Source of the DNA: UBA6168 sp964643005
GTDB taxonomy: Bacteria; Bacteroidota; Bacteroidia; Chitinophagales; Saprospiraceae
DNA: 64,000 nucleotides
Reading direction: 5' to 3'
NCBI GenBank assembly: GCA_964643005.1
Contig: CAZXQI010000001.1
Span: forward strand, 25,028 to 89,027
Shown: positions 25,370-34,312 of the stretch, one piece after another
How positions within the stretch are numbered: position 1 is the stretch's first letter
Layout: each line of letters opens with the position of its first letter
Made by a program: the position numbers and the translations under genes
The notes under the pieces: generated by a model
Database searches by the model: none
The model's input: the letters and a program-made list of their open reading frames with translations, nothing else
What the model was told of the DNA's origin: nothing

Positions 25370-26779
25370 CTACCTGGCCGCGCGAATGGTGGTAGTTTCC
25401 TGAATCCAGCAGGGGACAAAGAAAGAATCTCCTTCTTTGAGGGTCCTCTGGAAAATCTCGTCAATGGCCGGCATGTACTGAGTATATTGATTGATGAGTT
25501 TGTTGGCTTCTGCGGCGACGCCCGAATCTACTGATTTAGCTTTTTGCCACATATCTATGGCAGGCCAGACTACAATCTGGCTATCCCATCCCCGACCGGG
25601 GCCGCAAATAGGCCCGCTGGAAGCGTACATGGTGCCGATTAGAATGTAAGGCTCCCCCCAGTTGGGTTGCAGGCGGGCGGCCTCGCGGGCGTACTGCCGG
25701 GCGCGGGTGTAGTTCTTCAGATAGGCGAATTGAATTTTGGCGATGAGCAAATTGTATTGCGCCTTTCCTTTGTTATCGGAAATATTGGGCAGCGCATCCT
25801 CTAAGCATTTGACGGCGTCGCGGTATTTACCATTGCGCAAGAGGTCGTTGCAAGAGGGGCCGGTTTCTTCCCGACAGTTTTTGTTGTAAGCGGCATTGAG
25901 GGCGACTAATTCAGGGGAATCATCGGAACATTTTCCCCATTTCAACCGACTGAAGGTATTGAGCACAACATCGCAATCATCAGGATTGGCAACGAAAGCT
26001 GGGTAGTATTTATCTCTATAATAATCGCAGGGATAGAAATCCTCGATGGACTCTAAAGCCTCTAAACGGACGGGGGCGTATTCGTTGATGATATTCCAGT
26101 TGTCGCATTCACTGCCCTTACATTCGGCCAGTCCTTTGGCGATGGCATCTTTGATAGACTGTTCATATTGCTGCGCTTCGGCCACTGGAATTTGTTCGTC
26201 CAAAGCCAGATCAACGAGCAGGGAAGTGAAGGGATTGAGGACGAAGTAGCGAGGCTCCCCATTGTCCTTTTCAATGGAAGTTTTAAAAAGCTCGTATTGC
26301 TCCTTTTTCGACAAAAGCTCCGGGTATTTGAAAAAATAATCGAAAGCCTTCAGCCCTGCGACTAATCCGCCCTCGGGATAGCATTTCTCCATTTCGTCGT
26401 ACAATTTGAAAATCTTTTCAACGTACTCGCTTCTCCTGCTGGTATCCTCCGCCATGAAATGTTCGAAGAACCTCATGCCGTCGGTGAATACGGTGGTGCG
26501 TTTTCCGTCAGCCGCAGGGGCGTGCTTGTACACGTATTGCCATTTTTCAAAAGCCGAATTCCAGTCCTCTACTTTCAGGAAATCCCGATACAGGACGAAA
26601 TCCTCCAATGCCTTGTCGGGATTGGGAGCTACGTTGAAAGTGGGACATGGATTTTGAGTAATTGGCGTTGTCGGCTGGGTGGGTTGAGGTTTTGTATCTC
26701 CGGTTTTTTCCTGAGTCTTTGGCGTACAGGCAAAAAGAAAAATGGAGAAAAGTGAAATGATGTAAAATTTCGTCGTCAT
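25370..26779 (-). CDS. TPR-type envelope lipoprotein
   Basis: A 469-residue protein of unknown function. The signal peptide ends in a lipobox (LFAC, Cys18), so it is probably a lipoprotein. A Pro/Thr-rich linker follows, then about 400 residues of helical repeats, including YRDFLKVEDWNSAFEKWQYVYKHAPAADGKRT and a clear TPR near 330-390 (ARQYAREAARLQPNWGEPYILIGTMYAS). It ends with the Cys-containing tail FFVPCWIQETTTIR. The next gene upstream is a paralogue with the same layout and the same tail. A terminator between them (26891-26923) suggests the two are transcribed separately. No enzyme motif is visible. Confidence 0.85.
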   Translation of the reverse strand: MTTKFYIISLFSIFLFACTPKTQEKTGDTKPQPTQPTTPITQNPCPTFNVAPNPDKALEDFVLYRDFLKVEDWNSAFEKWQYVYKHAPAADGKRTTVFTDGMRFFEHFMAEDTSRRSEYVEKIFKLYDEMEKCYPEGGLVAGLKAFDYFFKYPELLSKKEQYELFKTSIEKDNGEPRYFVLNPFTSLLVDLALDEQIPVAEAQQYEQSIKDAIAKGLAECKGSECDNWNIINEYAPVRLEALESIEDFYPCDYYRDKYYPAFVANPDDCDVVLNTFSRLKWGKCSDDSPELVALNAAYNKNCREETGPSCNDLLRNGKYRDAVKCLEDALPNISDNKGKAQYNLLIAKIQFAYLKNYTRARQYAREAARLQPNWGEPYILIGTMYASSGPICGPGRGWDSQIVVWPAIDMWQKAKSVDSGVAAEANKLINQYTQYMPAIDEIFQRTLKEGDSFFVPCWIQETTTIRAAR

Positions 26780-26890
26780 GAATTTTGTATTTGATGGCTG
26801 TTTGAATAGTCCTGAAATCTAATCTTCTCCTCAGTTTGGGTTTGACCGATTTTTTAAAAAAAATAGTCTCGTATTTGCTGCAAAAAAAGC

Positions 26891-26923
26891 AAAAAAAAGC
26901 CCCGTTTCAATTAAAAACGAGGC
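26891..26923 (-). terminator. intrinsic terminator between the TPR paralogues
   Basis: On the minus strand GCCTCGTTT pairs with AAACGGGGC (one wobble) around an 8-nt loop, followed by eight T. It ends the upstream paralogue's transcript, 28 bp after its stop. Confidence 0.85.
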
Positions 26924-26950
26924 TTCATTATCAATGTTATTTTGTAGGCC

Positions 26951-28339
26951 TTAATCCTTGAACCTCACTTTTACTGTTTCGCCAATCCAGCAGGGAACGG
27001 TTATGGAAGAACCTTCTGCGATCTTGCGCATGAAACCGTCTTCTTTGGCAGGCAGATAGCTGCTGTACCGGCCGATTTTGCTGCCGGCCTCGCCGGCCAC
27101 GCTACTGTCAATGGATCTGGCGTAGGAATATTTATCAATCGCCGCAATGATAGCTAAGGAAGCGTCAAAGGCGTCGTTACCGCAGGAGTTGCCGGATGCG
27201 GCGTACATGTCGCCTATCAGCATGTAGGGTTGTCCCCAGTTGGATTTGTACTGGGCGGCGGTTCTGGCATGTTCGCGGGCTGAGGAGAAGCGATTCAGCT
27301 GACGGAACTCGACAGAAGCCATGTAGAAATAGTAGTTGGCCAATTTTTCACTGTCTTTGGCGCCGGCCTTTTCTTTTGCGATACCTTCTTCGAATTTATT
27401 CAAAGCCTCTGTGTAGCGACCTTCTTTGTAAAGGGCAATCCCGTGATCGCCAGGGTTTTCGGCGTAGTATTCGGCCAGTTTAGCGGCGTTTTCCTCAGCC
27501 ACTATTTTTTCATAGCGGACTCTCAGTTCCTCGACGAAAGGATCGTCTGCCAGACAACCCTGCTGAACGAGTTTATTGTAAATGTACTTGAGCACTTCCG
27601 TATCGTCTGGATGCGCTCTGTAGTCAGGTTCCAATTTAGATTTGAAAAAAGCGCAGTCGAAGATATCTCCTTCGATTTGAGCGAAAGTGGCGTTCATGGC
27701 TTCTTTGGCTTGCTGGAAATAGGCTGACATATCGTTGTTCAGCCCGATGTTGTGGTCGGCGATATTATTCAGGGTAGTGTAAATCTCTCTGGCCTTTTCA
27801 GCAGTCATCAGTTTATTTTGGTACTGATAAACGGCGATAGTGGCATAAGGCTGGAACACTACGTAGCTGGTGTTTTCACCACCTGCTGCCACAGCATCTT
27901 CGCAGGCCTTTAGATTATCGCTGTACATGGAGTTCAACGTGTAAAACATTTCGTAGGCCTTCATGCTGAGCGTGAGCACTTTTTCGGCTGGATAGCATTG
28001 CGCTTGCTCGTCAAACAGGCGGAGAATAATATCGGCGTATTCTTTCTTTTTCGCCGGATCAGTCTCTTTTTTGAATTTATCAAGGTAAATCGTGCGCCCA
28101 TCTTTGTAATGAGTAGAACGTTGGCCATCTGCTGCCGGAGCGCCTTTATAGGCTTTTTCCCAGTAGGCGAAGGCCTTATCGTATTCTTCCGACTTCATAA
28201 ACTGACGGTATAAAACGTGCGCCTCTTCCAATGCATCTTTTTGTGGGGAATTTGTCCAGGTTTCGCATTGGCTAAACGCCGGCAGACCCCATCCCAAGGC
28301 CAAAAAAATGAAAATGAAAAGATTCAGGATTTTCTTCAT
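26951..28339 (-). CDS. TPR-type exported protein, paralogue of the lipoprotein downstream
   Basis: A 462-residue protein of unknown function with an ordinary signal peptide (MKKILNLFIFIFLALGWGLPAFSQ) instead of a lipobox. It shares with its neighbour the repeat YRQFMKSEEYDKAFAYWEKA..APAADGQRSTHYKDG near 48-85, TPR helices near 340-400 (REHARTAAQYKSNWGQPYMLIGDMYAASG) and the tail ITVPCWIGETVKVR. Both also have a cysteine just after the TYAASG-like turn (SCG here, ICGPG in the other), which could pair with the tail cysteine. The pair probably arose by tandem duplication, and their different sorting signals suggest different envelope locations. Confidence 0.85.
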   Translation of the reverse strand: MKKILNLFIFIFLALGWGLPAFSQCETWTNSPQKDALEEAHVLYRQFMKSEEYDKAFAYWEKAYKGAPAADGQRSTHYKDGRTIYLDKFKKETDPAKKKEYADIILRLFDEQAQCYPAEKVLTLSMKAYEMFYTLNSMYSDNLKACEDAVAAGGENTSYVVFQPYATIAVYQYQNKLMTAEKAREIYTTLNNIADHNIGLNNDMSAYFQQAKEAMNATFAQIEGDIFDCAFFKSKLEPDYRAHPDDTEVLKYIYNKLVQQGCLADDPFVEELRVRYEKIVAEENAAKLAEYYAENPGDHGIALYKEGRYTEALNKFEEGIAKEKAGAKDSEKLANYYFYMASVEFRQLNRFSSAREHARTAAQYKSNWGQPYMLIGDMYAASGNSCGNDAFDASLAIIAAIDKYSYARSIDSSVAGEAGSKIGRYSSYLPAKEDGFMRKIAEGSSITVPCWIGETVKVRFKD

Positions 28340-28449
28340 GATTAAATTATTTACGATTTTGCTTCAATGAAATCTCCTTAGAGAGGTTTTTAAAAAGAAT
28401 TTTATTTGAATAAAAAATTGACAAAGGTTCTTTTTAACAGGCTCCTTCC

Positions 28450-29856
28450 TTATCCAAATTTGCGTTTAAAGAACCATGTACTTTCGTTTAGAGTAAAGCC
28501 TAAGGACATTTTCACAAAGGTTTCTTTAATTGCGTTGGAGGTATTCAACTTACCCACTTCGATGGCAAAATTAACGAAAGAAGTCTGTTGTCTGGGCAAT
28601 ATGACGGGTAACCCGAGGCCCAGGGTCACTGCATATTGGCTAAGGTCGTTCAATCTCGGATCGTCGCCGTAGTAAGCGCCTACCCGATAGCGTATCCGCT
28701 TTAAGTAGTCATTATAAGAGCCGGCGTCGGGAATGTATTCAGCGCCCGCCGAAATCCGATAACTGTCAAATAGTTTTTCCGGCTTTGAAGGATTGTCGTA
28801 TTTGCCCCAGCCGCCGTAGCTGTATTCCAGCCCTAAGCGCAGTTTGGACGTTTTCTGATACATGAGGCCGAAGGTCCATTCTGCGGGCAAAGTTCCCTTC
28901 GCCTTCACGCCGCCCTGGTACAGCATCGTATCTGACTGGACGGGCGAATAGTTGGTATTCTCCCCAATCCTCAGTATGTCGCTTTCGGTGTGGAAGCTAT
29001 TGGAAGGATGCCCATAAACGCCGACAATCAGGCTGCGACCGGTGTAGAATTTGTTGTTCTCCGATTTTTTATCGAGGTCAAACCGGTACTGGGCGCCGAG
29101 CGTCCAGTTGAATCCCCGAATGGTCACATTGTCCAAAAATTTATCCTGATAAAAAATCAGCGCTTCGCCGAGGTCTTCCTGTCCGTTGTTGTTTGCGTCG
29201 AAGAACTCGCTGAACTCTGCCCTGCGCTCGCTTTCCAACTGGCCAAACAGATAGCCGATATTCAACCCGGCGGAGAAGTTTTTGTACCTGACGCCGGTTC
29301 CCCACTGCAACTGGCTGGTTCCTCCGGTTCCTTTAAAAATGTTGGTAATTTTTGTCTGATCGGTGGAGGCTTCTTCCGTTTCGATATCGTAGCCGACAAT
29401 TGTATTGGGGAGCAATGCAAAATTCATCCCCCAGAAAACTTTGCGCTCTCTTCTGCTGAGCACGTCGTTCAGGGGATTTTGCAGAGGGAATCCCAATGCC
29501 AGATGCGTGAGGTTTCCCGTCCAGATGCCCGCCGACTGCCCGCCGTAAGACAAGTTGGAGAAATTGGCGGAAAGTCCGGCCTCAAATGCTGTCGCATTGA
29601 GCCAGGCTAAAGAAGCGGGATTGAATAAATTGAGGTGCAGCGGATCGGCATAAGCTGCGGTGAGGCTGCCGAAGCCGGCGGAGGAAAGCGTATGCCGAAC
29701 GGACTTCCCTAACCCGATGCGGGAATAAGGAGAGTTGTCTTTGGGTTGGGCAAAAAGGCCTGTTGAGATGGATAAACATGCGACAAAGAACAGGATGCAG
29801 TTTCTCCTCAAATTCCTTTTAAATCGCAAACTGCCAGGCTTTAGAAATTCAGACAT
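28450..29856 (-). CDS. outer-membrane beta-barrel protein, FadL-like
   Basis: A 468-residue exported protein. The signal peptide (about residues 10-36, ending GLFAQ) is preceded by a basic N-terminus. Mature NSPYSRIGLGK and AYADPLHLNLFNPASLAWL fit the FadL/OmpP1-like group common in Bacteroidota, in which repeated amphipathic strands follow and the protein ends in an aromatic-containing strand (STWFFKRKFG). It probably forms a barrel that passes hydrophobic or other small solutes, or has a structural role. It overlaps the coaX stop by 8 bp (ATGTCTGA), so the two are translationally coupled. The coaX-outer-membrane protein linkage is recurrent in the phylum. Confidence 0.8.
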   Translation of the reverse strand: MSEFLKPGSLRFKRNLRRNCILFFVACLSISTGLFAQPKDNSPYSRIGLGKSVRHTLSSAGFGSLTAAYADPLHLNLFNPASLAWLNATAFEAGLSANFSNLSYGGQSAGIWTGNLTHLALGFPLQNPLNDVLSRRERKVFWGMNFALLPNTIVGYDIETEEASTDQTKITNIFKGTGGTSQLQWGTGVRYKNFSAGLNIGYLFGQLESERRAEFSEFFDANNNGQEDLGEALIFYQDKFLDNVTIRGFNWTLGAQYRFDLDKKSENNKFYTGRSLIVGVYGHPSNSFHTESDILRIGENTNYSPVQSDTMLYQGGVKAKGTLPAEWTFGLMYQKTSKLRLGLEYSYGGWGKYDNPSKPEKLFDSYRISAGAEYIPDAGSYNDYLKRIRYRVGAYYGDDPRLNDLSQYAVTLGLGLPVILPRQQTSFVNFAIEVGKLNTSNAIKETFVKMSLGFTLNESTWFFKRKFG

Positions 29857-30619
29857 TATACTGTAAGATTTTATTCAGCCCGATAAGGACTAAATTTTGG
29901 TGCGCAAATATCTTTGTTTTAAGGTTTTTGGCAAAAAAATCGGCATCTCCCCCTGTTAAAATTACTTGAAGGGGTCGAAAATGCCTCCTACACAAGCGGA
30001 TAAAACTTCCAACTTCCCATAGCGCCCCTCTGACTCCACCATTTCGGAGGGAGTTTTCCGTACTATCCCCTAAGAAATAAGGAATCGGACTTTTGGAAAA
30101 ATCTTTTGAAGCCGTCGCCTGGGCGCCTTTGTTTTCAGGCTCTCTGCTCACTAAGGGCAATTTGGCCGTGAAATGATGCATGGCTTTGAGACGCATTTCA
30201 ATACCTGGGGCAATATTGCCTCCTAAGTATTCGCCCCGACTGTTCAGCGCATCCATTGTGATGCAGGTTCCGGCGTCGATGATGAGGCAGTTTTCTTTTG
30301 GATACAGATGGAAAGCCCCGGCTGCTCCGGCGATACGGTCTTTGCCCAATGTCTCCGGCGTCGCGTAGGAAATATGGATGGGCAGAGCTGTCTCCACTCC
30401 GAGCTGAAAGTAGCGGAAATTAGCTTTTATAAATTCCTCGGCTTCCACAGGTACGTTTGCCACGCTGGAAAGGATGATGTTTTCAATCTTTTGGTTGTAT
30501 GCCAATTTCTGAAGCCCATCGAGGGTGAGCGCCTCCCAGATTTCCTTCTGCACGAAAGCGTCCCCATCAAAAATGCCCAGCTTGATGCGGGTGTTGCCGA
30601 TGTCTATGGCCAGATTCAT
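29849..30619 (-). CDS. coaX: type III pantothenate kinase
   Basis: A 256-residue cytoplasmic kinase that phosphorylates pantothenate in the first step of CoA synthesis. The ASKHA-fold phosphate motif is LAIDIGNTRIKLGIFDG (2-18). The pantothenate and dimer region GKDRIAGAAGAFHL and the second motif CLIIDAGTCITMDALNS (about 110-126) are intact, and a final LTGGDADFFAKNL is present. Length is normal. It is the first gene of a two-gene operon with the outer-membrane protein; a -7 box lies at 30704-30711. Confidence 0.95.
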   Translation of the reverse strand: MNLAIDIGNTRIKLGIFDGDAFVQKEIWEALTLDGLQKLAYNQKIENIILSSVANVPVEAEEFIKANFRYFQLGVETALPIHISYATPETLGKDRIAGAAGAFHLYPKENCLIIDAGTCITMDALNSRGEYLGGNIAPGIEMRLKAMHHFTAKLPLVSREPENKGAQATASKDFSKSPIPYFLGDSTENSLRNGGVRGALWEVGSFIRLCRRHFRPLQVILTGGDADFFAKNLKTKIFAHQNLVLIGLNKILQYNV

Positions 30620-30703
30620 ATTTTAATCGCTTTAATCTGGTTAGGAAATTCAATAAAAAATTCAGAAGATAACATGCTGATTTTAATGGTTTTCGGAGCG
30701 CTA

Positions 30704-30711
30704 CAAAATTA
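30704..30711 (-). promoter_or_regulatory. candidate coaX promoter, -7 box
   Basis: TAATTTTG on the minus strand matches TAnnTTTG. The -33 TTG is not evident. The leader would be about 78 nt. Confidence 0.45.
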
Positions 30712-31451
30712 GTGTGGATGTTTAGGCGGTAAAAAGAGCGGCAATGATACGAGCAAAAATTTTAATTAAATTTTTGGAATAAAAGAAACGGGAGAAGGGG
30801 GCGGCAAAACTATACCCTGCCGGCCTGAAAAATGGGGTAAAGATTTCGCAGAAAGGGAAGCCGGGCTACCTACATTCAGGGAGTATGAAACCGCCCTTTT
30901 GAACCTTTGTCTCTGACCCGACAGATTCTGAAGCAATCATCTGCCTGTTTAGCGCCCTGACGCCTTGCTTTTATCCCCATTTTTTTAACTTGCAGGACTT
31001 CCCAAACTTGTTAAACAAGTGAATATCAGGTACTTCTCTCAAGATTTGTTTTTGAAAAAGGCATTTTAAAAAAATATACTTTTATACCGAACATACGTCT
31101 CTGAATTCCTGTTAGCAGAGCAACATTCAGCGGCATTTCAATAATGGAACACTTTTTTATTGAACTGCCAAAAAACCATAATCTTATACCCATGAAAAAG
31201 CTGATAGGGCTGATTCGAACGAAAGAGCAGGAGGAAAAAACTGCTGATACCGGAAAGAAGGCAAAAGCGAACGCAAACTCTAAAGGAGACAAAGCACAAA
31301 ACCCAACCGAATCCTGCGACCAGGATAAGAGCCTGCCGCGCGAGTTGTTTTGGGATGGCTACAGCGACATAGGCTATTGCTAATTCCACCTTTTTTCGAC
31401 GTTCCAAGAACTGTGAGGCCGACTGAGACGACCCTCCCTTTAGAGGCTTTG
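30712..31451. other. gene-poor stretch
   Basis: About 740 bp between coaX and the DUF4153 gene. The only ORF that might be real is a 63-codon plus-strand frame at 31192-31383. I see no promoter box or strong hairpin. Confidence 0.45.
31192..31383 (+). CDS. possible small hydrophilic protein
   Basis: A 63-codon frame starting MKKLIGLIRTKEQEEK, followed by a Lys/Ala/Asn-rich stretch and ending SLPRELFWDGYSDIGYC. An upstream ATG in frame at 31144 would add 16 residues. The N-terminal MKKLIGLIR plus a distinct aromatic C-terminus with a final Cys is not what random AT-rich DNA usually gives, but no family is recognised and no promoter or ribosome site is visible. Treat as hypothetical. Confidence 0.3.
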   Translation: MKKLIGLIRTKEQEEKTADTGKKAKANANSKGDKAQNPTESCDQDKSLPRELFWDGYSDIGYC

Positions 31452-33218
31452 TCATTTTAAAAGCGCAAGGCCGTTCCAATAGCTTAATTGAATATCCTTT
31501 CCTTTATTAAATTCCATATCTCTCGTCACTAGCCTGATGGTATAAACGGCTCCCTCTGTTTGGTAGTCGGCGTCCTCCCACTCGTACTGGTTCGAATTGC
31601 AATCATATTTCTTTGCAATCGCCGTCAGATACGGCTCCAGATCAAAATGGTCTGCCTTTTTCCCATTTTCAAAAAGGTCAAGTCCTCTTTTATCATCTGA
31701 CACAGTAAATCTAAATGAATCGCTACTGTTGTGGTTCTGATCCGCCGATATCATAAATATCTTTTCAAAATCCCCCGGCTCTATGGCGCCTCCTGTCGGA
31801 AATGAAGCGTAGCAATAGAGGGTCGCAGTTTCATGGCCAATTTGCAGCTCTCCGATAAATTTATCTATGTCTTTCCAGTCCGGAGTTTCGCCTGCCGGCG
31901 CGCCAAACCAGCCGGCCACCTCTCCAAAATGTTCATAGCGTCGCAGGTAATCCATTATGCTGCGAATGTCATTTGCGTCTGCTGCGCTAATTGTATCGCC
32001 AGGAGGTATCGCCTTTCCCTCTGAAAGCATATTGTTTTTCGTCAGCACGGCCTCTAAGCGCTTTGCCTGACTGCGCGCAGAAACCTGAAAGGCACTGATC
32101 GGACCCAGTACCGCCAATAAAGCAATTGTACAAAGGCTGATTGGGATGACCCTGATGTCGTCTTTTTTTGAAATAATGAAATAGAGGCAAACCAACAGCA
32201 GCCAGACACCGGAAGCGGCCACGATGAAACGAGATTCTGTCACCCCAAAGTCGCTGATGCGCTTCCCGATGGCCACAAACAAAAGACCTACCATTGGGAA
32301 TAATACAATGAAGAACCATTTGCGGAAATGGGCGATCAGTGCAGCGGAATCATATTTGACCAGCAGATAATTCAACAGGTAGGTGAAAATGCCGGCCACT
32401 GAAAACCCGAGCACGAGCGAACCCACCCAGCCTTTCGGCAACTCCCATGCAATCAGTATTTTGATAGAAAAGGCGTACAGAATCAAAAAATATATGATGA
32501 CGACGGGGATGAGGACAAACCTGGTAAGCTGCCGAATAGCGGGAGTATAGGGCGATGAAGAGGCGCCGGCTTCATTGCCCGTATCCTGACTGAAAGCAAA
32601 TTTTTTGGGAAAGTTGGCGAGGAAATAAACGGTGTTGAAAAGACCGGCAATCAGGATGAAAAGATGCATGTACACATTGGAGTTGATATTGGCGTTGAAC
32701 AAATTGTCCACTGCCAGAATGGCAAACCCTAAGCCTGAAAAAAGGACCATACTATAGAAAACGCCAATCATAAAGTTAGCGAACAACTGCTTATTGTACT
32801 CCCAAAAATCGGCGATAGAACTCCTGCCCAAATGGGCGATGAAGGCAACCAGCAGATGGGCGGCCAGCACTAATCCTGCAAACCTAATCACCGTCGCTGT
32901 GCCGGGGCCGTACTCGCCCAACCGTAGCGTCAGGAACCAGGCGAGCGCTAAAGCAGCGGTTACTAAAGAAGGTATCCATTTTTTTAATCCTTCTAACTTC
33001 CATTTTTCTGCGGCAATCGCAGCGCTCAAAAACAGGGGAAGCGCCAGCAGGGCAGTCATTAGTATTTTTCCCGGCAACACGTTCTCCGGGAAGGAGTAGA
33101 CTTCAGTGAGAATCATAGCGGCTACTACCCCCGTAATAGATATCAGCGCTACTAAAGGAAACCGGCGGACGACTTCTGTCGTCACTTTGGCGAGGTAGGG
33201 AATGGAGGGCAATTTCAT
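31452..33218 (-). CDS. DUF4153 multi-pass membrane protein
   Basis: A 588-residue inner-membrane protein with about twelve hydrophobic segments in residues 15-390, followed by a soluble C-terminal part of about 190 residues. The pattern, with FWEYNKQLFANFMIGVFYSMVLFSGLGFAILAVDNLF and FVLIPVVIIYFLILYAF, matches DUF4153 proteins of Bacteroidota. Their function is not established. It has no close co-directional partner; a T7-G-A7 element lies 55 bp upstream of its start. Confidence 0.85.
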   Translation of the reverse strand: MKLPSIPYLAKVTTEVVRRFPLVALISITGVVAAMILTEVYSFPENVLPGKILMTALLALPLFLSAAIAAEKWKLEGLKKWIPSLVTAALALAWFLTLRLGEYGPGTATVIRFAGLVLAAHLLVAFIAHLGRSSIADFWEYNKQLFANFMIGVFYSMVLFSGLGFAILAVDNLFNANINSNVYMHLFILIAGLFNTVYFLANFPKKFAFSQDTGNEAGASSSPYTPAIRQLTRFVLIPVVIIYFLILYAFSIKILIAWELPKGWVGSLVLGFSVAGIFTYLLNYLLVKYDSAALIAHFRKWFFIVLFPMVGLLFVAIGKRISDFGVTESRFIVAASGVWLLLVCLYFIISKKDDIRVIPISLCTIALLAVLGPISAFQVSARSQAKRLEAVLTKNNMLSEGKAIPPGDTISAADANDIRSIMDYLRRYEHFGEVAGWFGAPAGETPDWKDIDKFIGELQIGHETATLYCYASFPTGGAIEPGDFEKIFMISADQNHNSSDSFRFTVSDDKRGLDLFENGKKADHFDLEPYLTAIAKKYDCNSNQYEWEDADYQTEGAVYTIRLVTRDMEFNKGKDIQLSYWNGLALLK

Positions 33219-33370
33219 ATTAAAAAATTTAGATGAGGGAAGTTTTTGAAAAAAAAAATTCTTCGACCTTTCTTTTTTTGAAAAAAACAGGGTAGAAGGC
33301 GCCAGGGGTGTTGAGGGGGCGATTGGCGCCCTTTTCTAAAACGTCGAAGTAAATCAAAATGTGGAATAGG

Positions 33371-34312
33371 TCAAAAAAAATTGCTCAAAACTTTCAGGTC
33401 AACATTTCCGCCGGAGAGAATAATGCCCACCCGGCAGCCCTGGAAGGATTCCTTTTCTTTTAAAATTGCGGCCAATGGCACGACGCCCGAAGGCTCTGCC
33501 ACTAATTTCATTCGCTCCATCAGCAGGCGCATGGCCTCCACGATTTCCCGCTCTTCCACCCTTATTATTTTTTTTACAAAATCCCGGATAAGCGGGAAAG
33601 TCATATCGCCTAAGGATGTTCTCAGCCCGTCGGCGATGGTCTGCGGATTAGTTTGCGGGACGATGTACCCTGCCTGTACGGACTGCCAGGCATCGTCGGC
33701 GCCTAAAGGCTCGGCGGCATACACTTTTGTTTTCGGAGAAAAAAAATGAGCGGCGAGGGCGGTTCCTCCTACCAGCCCGCCTCCGCCGACGGGAGCGATG
33801 ATAGCGTCCAGTTGACCGACGTCCTCCAGTAATTCTATGGCTGCTGTGCCCTGTCCCAGGATGACTTCTTTTTGATTAAATGGATGCAGAAAAGTAGCGC
33901 CGGTTTGCAGCACAACTTTTTGCAGCGTTTCCTCGCGGGCCTGTAGGGTGGGGGCGCACTCGATGATTTCGCCTCCGTAGTCCCGCACTGCCGCCTTTTT
34001 TACCGCTGGCGAATTAGAGGGCATGACGATATAGGCTTTGACGCCGAGCAGCTTTGCGGAGAGCGCCAGCGCCTGGGCGAAGTTGCCGGAAGAGTGGGTG
34101 GCGACGCCTTTTTGGCGGGCTTCTTTGTCTAAACACAGGATGGCATTGGCGGCGCCCCGCATTTTGAAAGCCCCCATTTTCTGGAAGTTCTCACATTTAA
34201 AAAATAGGGAAGCGCCGCTCATCCGGTCGAGCGTCTGATTAGTCAGCGTCGGCGTCCGGTGGATATAGGGCTGGATGCGGCGATGAGCCTGAAGAAAATC
34301 TTCCTTTGTCAT
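33371..34312 (-). CDS. PLP-dependent threonine/serine dehydratase-like enzyme
   Basis: A 313-residue fold-type II PLP enzyme. The PLP lysine lies in FQKMGAFKMRGA (about residues 44-55), the asparagine loop is SSGNFAQALALSA (about 73-85), and the phosphate-binding glycine loop is VGGGGLVGG (about 174-182). Near the C-terminus LSGGNVDL binds the pyridine ring. Family members are threonine dehydratase (deaminating threonine to 2-oxobutyrate), serine dehydratase or serine racemase. It lacks the ACT regulatory domain of biosynthetic IlvA, so a catabolic dehydratase or racemase is likelier. Its ATG overlaps the stop of the ompA-like gene by 4 bp. Confidence 0.88.
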   Translation of the reverse strand: MTKEDFLQAHRRIQPYIHRTPTLTNQTLDRMSGASLFFKCENFQKMGAFKMRGAANAILCLDKEARQKGVATHSSGNFAQALALSAKLLGVKAYIVMPSNSPAVKKAAVRDYGGEIIECAPTLQAREETLQKVVLQTGATFLHPFNQKEVILGQGTAAIELLEDVGQLDAIIAPVGGGGLVGGTALAAHFFSPKTKVYAAEPLGADDAWQSVQAGYIVPQTNPQTIADGLRTSLGDMTFPLIRDFVKKIIRVEEREIVEAMRLLMERMKLVAEPSGVVPLAAILKEKESFQGCRVGIILSGGNVDLKVLSNFF

